From positions 50,890,897 to 50,954,896 of the forward strand of contig CM028330.1 of the NCBI GenBank assembly GCA_016647705.1: DNA of 64,000 bases. The letters are read 5' to 3'. A program made the translations under genes and the position numbers. The stretch is from Eucommia ulmoides. Its lineage: Eukaryota; Streptophyta; Magnoliopsida; Garryales; Eucommiaceae. Within the stretch, counting starts at the first letter, position 1. Each line of letters starts with the position of its first letter. The notes under the pieces were generated by a model that worked only from the letters and a program-made list of their open reading frames with translations, did no database searches and was not told where the DNA came from. Below are positions 56,084 to 64,000 of this stretch, piece by piece.

Positions 56084-57111
56084 CAATGTTTTAAAAACCG
56101 GACCGGACATCGAACCGGAAATGTTACCGGGTCACGGGTCACTGGTTCAACCAGTAGGCGAACCGCGGTTGAACCAGTGACGTCATAATTACGTCATAAT
56201 TATTTTATATATATATTTATTTAAATAAAAAAATACAAAATATATATATACACACACATTTATTCATAGCAGTCATAGTAGTGATCACAAAGAGAGATAC
56301 TGCTTACCCAAACCACAATAATTACATTATAATATTAAACCACAGCAGATTGAAAGATCTACCACAAAATGCTCAGCAGAAAACGGGACGGGCAAACGGT
56401 GCTTGAGCATTAAATCGGGACGGGCAACTTGTAGAACCTATTACACTAACAGGTTCTTAAAACAGTCTTTGTTTTATAATTTCAGACAAAAAAAAAACTT
56501 ATATTACATTATAATATAAGTTCTTAAAATAAAAATTTCAGACAAAAAAAAAAAAAAACTTACTACAGTGAAGTCAGCCGTCAGCCGTCAGCCGTCAGCC
56601 GTCCGTCGTCTGCCGTCTGGCCATCGTCCGTCGTTCGCCGTCTGGCCGTCGTCCGTCGTTCGCCGTCTGGCCGTCGTTCGCCGTTCGAAGGTCGGATCTC
56701 GTTGGGAAGGAAATCGACCACGAAATCGGTTGAAATCTAAGTGGCTCTCTTGGGAATGTTTGTAATCGGAAGAAATTAGGGTGAAATCGGAGAAGGGATT
56801 GAGAGATTGAGACAGAGAGATTGAGGGAACGGCTCTTGCCAAATGCAATCGGGAACGGGAACGGGAACGACGGGGGGAAGGGCTGGGGTTTATTTTAGGG
56901 TTAGTATTTATATGGTAGGGGATGGGCAAAAACCGCCCGGTTCGAGAAAAACCGGACCGGTTCACCGGTTCGCGGTTGAACTGGGTTGAACCGTCCGGTT
57001 GGCCGGTTTTTAGCCCCAGGCGGTTTTGGGGGTATTTTCGGACCGGAAAGGTGACCGGTCGATGGTTTAACCGGTCCGACCGACCAGTCCGGTCCGGTTT
57101 TTAAAACATTG
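56084..57111. mobile_element. hAT-type non-autonomous element, 1.0 kb
   Basis: Exact 25-bp inverted termini at 56084-56108 and 57087-57111, starting CAATGTTTTAAAAACCGGAC. The flanks ATGGTAAA (56076-56083) and ATGGTAAG (57112-57119) form an 8-bp target duplication with one mismatch, as for hAT. GGTTCAACC/GGTTGAACC blocks extend the terminal complementarity. The interior is tandem-repetitive (separate entry) and has no transposase. Confidence 0.85.
56573..56690. repeat. Tandem repeats inside the hAT element
   Basis: GTCAGCC is repeated four times from 56573 (7-bp period). It is followed by three copies of a 25-bp unit GCCGTCTGGCCGTCGTCCGT.. at 56612, 56637 and 56662, the last one shortened. 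Confidence 0.85.
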
Positions 57112-57268
57112 ATGGTAAGAACTTTATGTATATGCATTATAATTGCCTTTTACTTTATTGTACTCTGTCTTATTTTATTTAACACATCTACTTTAAAAAA
57201 CTATCATCACCCCCCCAACTCTTGACTAGTGGGAAAACGCACGTTTAATTCAACCAAATAGGAAGTAA

Positions 57269-58130
57269 CGGCATATTTGGTTGGATGGAATCGAGGGCGG
57301 AATGGAATCGCATTCCGCCCTCGATTCCTATTACGTTGTTTGGTTCTCCAATGGAATGGAATGAAATTTGATGGAATGGGATTCCATTTGAAATGGGGTG
57401 GAATGAGATTTTAACCCAATGGAATCAATATCTTAAATTACATGATAGCCCTTGTAATTAAACCCTTGAAAATTGAGAATAAAAATAGAAATTAGAGAAC
57501 ATAAATTGAAATTAGAGAACAAAAAGTTAGGAATGGAAATAGAAAATTAAAACAAAAAATTGAGAATAGAACTAGAAAATTGAGAACAGAAACTAAAAAT
57601 TAAGAATAGAAACAGAAAATTGAGAACATAAACCGAAAATTGAGAATAAAAACAGAAAATTAGAGAACGAGAAATTGAGAATATAAACTAAAAATTGAGA
57701 ACAAAAACATAAAATTAGAGAACAAAAAATTGAGAACAAAAATAAAAAATTGAGAACATAAACTGAAAATTTAGAACAAAAACAGAAATTAAAGAATAGA
57801 AACTGAAAATTGAGAACAAAAATAGAAATTAGAGAACAAAAACTTAAAATTGAGTTGAATAGTGAAATATAATAAATGAGGAAAAGAATAGAATAGTGAA
57901 ATATAATAAAATTTTATTATAACCAACCAAGAAGAGAATGGAATAATAATTTTATAAGGGCAAAATAGAAATTTTACTATATTTCACTATTTCATTCATT
58001 CTTTCATTCCATACCAATCAAACAAGAGAATGGAATAGTGATTCCATTCACCATTCTATTCCTTATCTCATTCCATTACTTCTTCCATTCCATTCCACTC
58101 TCATTCCATTCCGTCCAACCAAACATGCCG
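57269..58130. mobile_element. PIF/Harbinger-type MITE, 862 bp
   Basis: The termini CGGCATATTTGGTTGGATGG and, reversed, CGGCATGTTTGGTTGGACGG match 18 of 20, with TAA on both sides (57266-57268 and 58131-58133). A perfect hairpin starts 18 bases inside the left end (separate entry). From 57470 to 57850 a loose 18-19-bp unit of the type AAAATTGAGAACAGAAAC recurs about 20 times. No ORF. Confidence 0.85.
57287..57328. repeat. Hairpin with a perfect 18-bp stem
   Basis: GGAATCGAGGGCGGAATG (57287-57304), loop GAATCG, then the exact complement CATTCCGCCCTCGATTCC (57311-57328). Confidence 0.9.
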
Positions 58131-58133
58131 TAA

Positions 58134-58434
58134 ATGAATTATTCTTTATTTTTTAACTTAAAAAATAGGTAAAGCTAAAAAAAGAAAAGAAGAACATTTT
58201 CTCTCTATAGCTCTCTTTCTCTCACTAATTCTATTTTTTCTAATGACGGCAAAAAAAAATATAAAATTTAGAATAAAGTATAGTTTTGTCAATTTGTAAA
58301 AATTAGAGGAAAAAATTATTTGCATTAATTTTTTTAGAATATTTGATTAAGTTAAATTAAAAAAAGATGAACTTTCCAATTTATTATACGTAAAAGGCGA
58401 TAGCAATGTATTGTATGTAAACGGATTTTTCTAG
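58134..58434. other. AT-rich stretch, possible intron
   Basis: No coding sequence. It ends in ATTTTTCTAG, a good match to a plant 3' splice site, directly before the exon-like fragment. Confidence 0.35.
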
Positions 58435-58702
58435 AGAGAGAAGCCTTGCAGAAACAAAGAGAAAAATCCTTTACTGAGGTGGAAAATGAAATCGAAAGAA
58501 GCACAAAGAAGATTAAGAACATCAAAATGAAATCGAAAGAAGCACAAAGAAGATTAACAACATCCATGATTCAAATGAGGAAACAACGGAAGTGGAAGTC
58601 TCTACGCCAGCTCCAATGAACAGTCTCTGGGCCAAGGAACTGGAATATCTCCGTCAACGAAAGCTAGCACAAATAAACCTAGGTCCTTTAAGGACGCCCT
58701 AA
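58435..58702 (+). pseudogene. Orphan exon-like fragment with a 41-bp frameshifting duplication
   Basis: After the acceptor-like TTTTTCTAG the translation reads EREALQKQREKSFTEVENEI. Downstream, in another frame, it reads HDSNEETTEVEVSTPAPMNS then LWAKELEYLRQRKLAQINLG, ending at TAA 58700-58702. The frame change coincides with a 41-bp tandem duplication (AAATGAAATCGAAAGAAGC at 58484 and 58525). Amino-acid composition is charged and coiled-coil-like. I do not recognise the protein. It could be the last exon of a broken host gene or a captured fragment; the Copia element begins 14 bases later. Confidence 0.35.
58484..58565. repeat. 41-bp tandem duplication
   Basis: AAATGAAATCGAAAGAAGC and the following bases occur at 58484 and again 41 bases on, with one difference near the end (TTAAGAACATC against TTAACAACATC). 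Confidence 0.9.
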
Positions 58703-58715
58703 ATAGAGGCCCTAT

Positions 58716-59493
58716 TGAGAGTAAGTTTTCTTACAATAGAAGTTGAATACAAGAACTGCTGAATTGATTCAAGTTCAAAATGTTTTGGATACCACATAAA
58801 TATGAGAGTAGAGGTATTTATAGTAACTTCCCACCTACAAAGGTTTCCTAAAACATGGATAGCATGACCTTTATGATTCTATATGCCCCGTAAGATGGAG
58901 CTACATGAGGAGAGTCCAATCTTAGACGTGAGCATGTGAAAGTGTGTGTGCGGCAAAGGTTTGGTGTGTGCGTCCACCAGTTGGTCGTTAGAGGAGACGT
59001 GTGAGACGCGAAGAGTACCACCTTGAACTTGTTTCTGAATGAAGTGATAATCGAGGGCAACATGCTTCATTCGGGAGTAAAAGACCAGGTTGGAGCATAG
59101 GTTGGTTTCTCCTACGTTGTTGCAGTAGATGACCGGTTGACACGGCAATGATAGACCAAGTTCCTCAAGTAGCGAGCAAATCCAATGAATTTCAGCTGCA
59201 GTTGAAGCAACTGAGCGGTACTCGGCTTCTGTGGACGATCTTGCCACTGTTTTTTGCTTATTCGAACTCCACGAAATTGGATTACTACAAAGGTAGACAA
59301 TAAAGATACCAGTGGAGGTGTAGTAGTCCTTGTCTCTTGCCCAATCCGCATCAGAGAAGGCATGTAGGGAGAGGGGTGTGTCATATCGGATAATTATACC
59401 ATGATCAAGTATCTCGACAAAGTATCAAAACAAGCATTTGGCGGAATGTCAGTGTTCATCAGTTGGGCGATGCATGAATTGCGACAGTTAGTT
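58716..59493 (-). mobile_element. Ty1/Copia element, 3' part (RNase H and putative LTR)
   Basis: Minus strand. RNase H reads YDTPLSLHAFSDADWARDKD (about 59390-59330), NPISWSSNKQKTVARSSTEA (about 59290-59230), VIYCNNVGETNLC, HVALDYHFIQKQVQGGTLRV and DQLVDAHTKPLP, ending at TAG 58881-58879. The upstream PTDEH-HSAKCLF has TGA for Trp and a further shift. The bases 58716-58855 (TGAGAGTAAGTTTTC to TTCCTAAAACA on the plus strand) look like a short LTR with TATAAATACC on the minus strand; its outer partner is outside the window. Stops make it dead. Confidence 0.8.
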
Positions 59494-62207
59494 TGTCACA
59501 CCCCACCCCCGGACTCCCGTCACCGTGGGGCCGGCGTGGCGTCGACATGACATCACCTAACTGATCAGACAACCACAATTATGACAAATATACAAACAAA
59601 TGATCTATATCACATATACACAATTCTAACTGATAGGGACATACCGTCCCAAGTATAAGAACAACCAAACAAAACCCACGAATCTCACTTAGATTCATCT
59701 TTTACACCTCGTCTCAAAATTAACTCTCAAATGACTCCATCGCATGAACCCACATAACTCTATTTAGCGCCAGTAGGGAATCGACCGACTCCTAGCTGTT
59801 CACCTGCGAGTGTACTGCCTTCTTAGTAAAATATATTTTTTTTTAAAATAATAATAATTCATTCTACAACATCTAAATGGATCAAGCGTAAGTTTATAAA
59901 TGCCACATAACTTGTAAAATCCCCAGTACATGAGTAGGAAAAATAAAACGACATAATTAAGTTCCATTCAAATCCAACTAATATAAAAATCATACTAATC
60001 ACCATGATAATAATTATCAAATCAACCAATATACGCAAAATACCATATCTCAAGCACCCATCTCAAACACACACTTCAAATACACACACTGGCCAGCCCT
60101 AATGATCTTTTTAACCTCACGATCGGGAGTTTGCAACGGTACCGTACCATCCGTAGGATATGCTTTCCTATGAACACCCATCACTCCGCCGAAGCGGATA
60201 ATCACTGCGCAGTATAAACGTCTAACATCACTCTGCCGAAGCAGATAAACATCACTCCGTCGAAGCGGATAACATCACTCCGCCGAAGCGGATAACATCA
60301 CTCTACCAAACAGATAAATACTATGGCATCGTCAAATCAAAATACAGCATCATCGAATCACAACACAATAAATAGCGTCTACGCAACACCGTCAAATTAC
60401 CACGTCTATCTTTTTTTTTTTTCTTAAAACCAACTTTTAAATTCAAAAATTATATATATCACACTTTCTTTTAAAGAAAACGTCTGATTTTATTAAAACC
60501 ACTTTTTCACCTTTTTTTTTTTTTTTGAAAACCAGGCATTTCTAGAAAACAGATGTTTTCTATTCTCTTTTTAAAAACACCGTCTGATTTCACCAAATCC
60601 AACAAAAAATCATTTTCAACTTCATTTCGAAATCCTCCGGAAATCTAGTTTACCCACTCACCCACCTCCTGCTTGATCCATATAATTTATAAAATTGTAC
60701 GGTTTAAGTAAACCAACATTTCATCCTATATATACAAAAATAATTTAGCAAGAAGACAGTACACTCACCTGGTTACCCATTCTGAACAGTTTTTACTGAC
60801 TATCTTCTACCGATACTCCAGTGTCTGCGAGCCTAATAATGACAGGACCTAAATTAATATTTTATGTGAAATAACCGAATCGTGCAATGCAGGCCCTAAA
60901 TTCCATAATTTTCCCCATACCCACTTTTTATTACGGAAAATTGTTATTCGGTAAATTTCGTTTTGTTAATAACTACGGTACACATTTGTTAGTATGGACG
61001 GTGACAAAAATTATTAGAATTGACGATTCTCAATTATAATCATGTTTGCTAATAATTCAATTTAACAACATTGGTAGTTGATTTAGACTTTTACCTGCTC
61101 CGAATCGTCCGTCGACCGCGAGATAAATTTTTGGATTTTATTGGGGTGCTCGTGTAATTTTTCCTTTTCTTTTTTTTTTTTTTTTTTCTTCTTCTTCTCT
61201 TTGTTTTTTTTTTTCCTCCCCGTTCCTCTGTTTCTGACTTGGTTCCCTGCCGGCCGACCGACCACCCCCACCCCTCTCACCGGCAACGACCAACCACCCC
61301 ACCTTTACTGTTGAACGCCACCGTCAGACAGCAGTGGAAACCCCCACGTACCCACAACCGATGCTCTCTCTCTCACTAACTCCCCTTCACCACCAGTCAC
61401 CCTACGCCGGTCACAACCGCCTACCATTGTCCGACGACGACCCACACACGATCGTCGACGATTGAAGACTGGAGATCTGAACAGAAAACCCACACCCAAC
61501 CACCGTTGCACCAAACTGGAACAGAAAACCTACACCGGCACACTCACGTTGGTTCCGAAATAGTGCCGATCCAACACACATGCACGACAGCAATTCCATA
61601 GCTGATCACACTCCCTTCCCCATTGACGAAGATCAATACACTCATACAACAATGAAATGGAACGGAACACCCACGCAGTCGACCTTGCCGGAACACCCAT
61701 CAGCGCCGAACCCTCTCTCTCTCTAAAATTCTGGATTTTCTCCTCTGGTAGTGTTTTGATCCCGATATTTCTTGCATGTGTTCTTTTTATATGCATGAAT
61801 TGAGTGGTAAAGGTGGAACGTCGCTTGCCACGTCTCTTCCTTTCCTCTCTCTCTGTCGCCGGTGATGTCACTGCACACACACACTCACGATATATGTATA
61901 TATGTGTTTATAAAACAATTCTTAAGTTAAAATACACTTTCCTCCCCCCAACTTCCTTTAAGATCCTATTTTGATAATTTCCAACTTTTACAAGTTTCTA
62001 AAATTATAATTTCACCCTTACTATTTTCAATTTTTGATTTTTAATTATCCATTTGGATCTCAAATGTAATTTTCCCATTTTCTAAATTTCAACTTTGACC
62101 CCTAAACTTTTAATTTTTATTTTTCATTAACAAAAATTTACCCCGAATTTTTCAATACTTTAAAATACGATTATTAATGACGCATGTATTATAATTTGGG
62201 CTTTACA
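59494..62207 (-). mobile_element. Long solo LTR (Tekay/Del-like?), inserted into Copia pol
   Basis: Plus strand runs TGTCACACCCCACCCCCGG to TTGGGCTTTACA, flanked by perfect TAGTT duplications (59489-59493 and 62208-62212). Removing it rejoins the Copia frame between the RT and RNase H parts. The minus-strand start TGTAAAGCCCAAATTATAAT resembles the TGTAA(A/C)-C-C starts of long chromovirus LTRs, but the lineage is an inference. There is no internal coding region, hence solo LTR. A 23-bp repeat lies at 60178-60325. Confidence 0.75.
60178..60325. repeat. 23-bp tandem repeat inside the long LTR
   Basis: CATCACTCCGCCGAAGCGGA with ATAA spacers. The CGAAGC anchor falls at 60190, 60237, 60261 and 60284, and a decayed copy lies near 60307. 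Confidence 0.85.
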
Positions 62208-62614
62208 TAGTTGACCCCATAGGTGACATCCGGTCGCGTGAGAGATAAATATTGTAGGCTTACAATCACGATTCGATACTCTGTAGGGTTAGGTAGTGGC
62301 GACCCAGAGTTGAGGGTTAGGGTCAACGAGGTAGCGAGAGGTATAGTTATGGGTTTTGCCCCCGTCATGTGTGTCTGAAAAAGTAAGTCAGAGATGTACT
62401 TCCGTTGTGATAGAAGGATGCCATTTGGGTGAGGAGTAACTTCGATACCAAAGAAGTAGGTGAGAGGGCCCAGATTCTTGAGAGAGAATCTGGCGGCTAG
62501 TTTCTAGACAAAGCTGGTGATCAGATTATCTCGAGACCCAGTGAGAATTATAGCATCCACATATACAAGGAGAAACAAGGTAGAGTCACCTGAGCCCCAG
62601 ACAAACAGAGATGG
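62208..62614 (-). pseudogene. Copia reverse transcriptase fragment
   Basis: Minus strand. GDSTLFLLVYVDAIILTGSR is the catalytic box, with YVDD changed to YVDA. It is followed by KLAARFSLKNLGPLTYFFGI, PNGILLSQRKYISDLL and GAKPITIPLATS, then RPDVTYGVN at the lower edge, where the long LTR interrupts. One TAG falls after NLITSFV. The upstream part of RT is cut off by the element beginning at 62615. Confidence 0.85.
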
Positions 62615-64000
62615 TGTAAGACCTCAATCGTAGCATGTACATCATTTCAATTGTATTTTAGAGTAACTGTGAAAATTCGGAGTGAAATTAGGACAATTAA
62701 AAAAATTCAAATAAAAAGTTTAGGAGTCAAATTATAAATCTAGAAACAGTAAATCCCAACTTAGGGAGGTAAATTGACATTTAACCTTTAATTGAAACTC
62801 ACAGGGGGTGAAATTGAAAATCTTAGAAACTTTTAAAAGTTGAAATTGATTAAAATCAAGATTTAAAGGAAGTTGGGGAAGGAAAGAGTAATTAATTAAA
62901 AAATTTATTATATATACATACATATATATATATATATGTACGCGATTGGACGAGCAACTGGCCGGCAGGGAATTAGAGAGAGCAGTGACGTGGCACGCTT
63001 AGATAATTTGAATCCACTAATTTCATGCACAAGTAATGATCAAAAATCTCATGATCAAGAATCGTAAATCCAAAATCTGAAAATCAGAGAAAAAAATCTA
63101 GAGAGAGAGAGCAGGCCGGAGTTCGGGTTTGAGAAGCGATCGCCTACGAGGGTGTCAAACGTGCACGAGGGTGCGATCATCGGCGTAGAGTCTCGTCAGT
63201 CCATTTTGAGAGAGAGATCAGGTAGTGGAATATAGAGAGAGGAATTGTGGATCGTTCCTGTTGATCATCGGCGGTGGTTGCAGACGGTGACAGTGGAGCG
63301 TTTTTTAGCGTGTGGGGGTTGCTGTGCCAGCTGAATCAGGGCAGATCCAGGTCGGCCAGCAAAATTGGGTTGTCGATGGTGGCTGTTGGTACGGTGCATG
63401 TGTTTCACGGATGAAGGTGTGCTCTGGTTTCGTCTGATGGGGTGTGTGTGTGTAGCGGTGTGCGTGCTGCCGTCGTTCGGGGGAAGGTGACGGTGGAAGT
63501 GATCGTAGCGGTCGTCCGACGGGGTGTGGGATCGGTGACCTTGGAGGAGTATGTCGTCAATATTGCATGGGTGTGGGTGCTCCGGCGTGAGGGCGGTGGT
63601 CGCTGCGGTGTGTGCATGCGTTGCAGGCAGTGTGTGTGTGTGAGCTCAACAATCTGGTGGGTTTGCGTGGTCGGCTGCGGAGTGGCTGGTGGTGGTTGTT
63701 GAGTGGTGGTGGAAGTTGTGCAGGGTCTTCAGTGAGGGTCGGCTGAGCGTGGGAAGCCGCCGGCGGACAGCGGCAGTAGAGAGAGAAAGAGGGTCGGCCG
63801 TCCGGTCGGGAACCAGAAACAGAAAAGAAAAAAAAAAAAAAAAAAAGAGAAACTGAAAATTTGCACGAACAACCCCCGATAAAAATTCAAAATCCATCTC
63901 ACGGCCGACGGACGATTCAGAACGGGTTCGCAGGCACCGGAGTAACATTAGAGGATAGTCGGTAAAAGCTTTTGGGGAGCGGATCACGAGGTTTGGGGTG
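62615..64000 (+). mobile_element. Second long LTR of the same family, plus orientation, running off the window
   Basis: Starts TGTAAGACCTCAATCGTAGC. It follows the reverse complement of 59494-62207: AAAGTTTAGG.GTCAAA, TTTAGAAACTT.TAAAAGTTG, TTAAAGGAAGTTGGGG. Its last part (CGGCCGACGGACGATTCAGA at 63903) matches CGGTCGACGGACGATTCGGA read on the minus strand at about 61110. GC-rich GTGTGTG/GGTGG stretches at 63240-63760 are untranslated LTR; frames there are not genes. The right end and any internal region lie beyond 64000. Confidence 0.7.

Noticed and set aside
60178-60325. CRISPR-like array
   Set aside because: Units are directly contiguous 23-bp repeats with no unique spacers, inside a plant LTR.
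63240-63990. Overlapping frames at the right edge (86 and 113 codons)
   Set aside because: They lie in the long LTR. The sequence is GTG/CAC-rich, the frames overlap on both strands, and there are no domains.

Overview
The window is nuclear DNA of a flowering plant, most likely a eudicot. It is AT-rich and gene-poor, and most of it is retrotransposons and short DNA transposons. The plant assignment rests on the families present (Tat- and Athila-like Ty3/Gypsy elements, Ty1/Copia, a TRIM, an RTE-type LINE, PIF/Harbinger- and hAT-like MITEs) and on one DUF4408/DUF761 hydroxyproline-rich gene, a plant-only family. The species cannot be named from this sequence. I see no rRNA, tRNA or CRISPR.

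Layout. 1-4264: AT-rich DNA with a degenerate ~160-bp tandem repeat holding telomere-like patches, then about 12 copies of a 109-bp minisatellite whose units each carry a long hairpin. 4265-~17905: a decayed Tat-like Gypsy element (A; 3' LTR not found), split in gag by a complete gag-only Athila-like element (A1, 6389-12225). 19130-20995: a 5'-truncated LINE. 21939-23819 (minus): the one convincing host gene, encoding a 626-residue proline-rich membrane protein, with a MITE-like element about 165 bp upstream of its start codon. 24558-32357: AT-rich DNA with tandem repeats, two Harbinger-type elements and a TRIM.

32363-51344: a complete but dead Tat-like Gypsy element (B, 19.0 kb) with both LTRs and a perfect 5-bp target duplication (ATATT). 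It carries an antisense ORF downstream of pol. A reverse-oriented solo LTR (37520-38789) interrupts its pol. A second Athila-like element (B1, 43865-50608), arranged LTR-internal-LTR-internal-LTR with a 3-kb deletion, sits inside its polypurine tract. 51350-58130: terminal-inverted-repeat elements, including a long-arm foldback, a Harbinger-type element with a nested solo LTR, a hAT-type element with 8-bp TSD, and another Harbinger-type MITE. 58435-64000: an orphan exon-like fragment, then a minus-strand Copia element split by two long LTRs of one family in opposite orientations.

How it fits together. Apart from the DUF761 gene, everything recognisable is mobile-element sequence in decay, and the nesting gives a relative order of insertions. 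Nearly every boundary given is fixed by a TG...CA terminus or TIR together with a target-site duplication read directly from the flanks. The least expected items are the hairpin minisatellite, the tandem Athila-like array inside a polypurine tract, the repeated CACCGCTGCAGCGGTG palindrome in those LTRs, and a 26-bp perfect palindrome at 18042.
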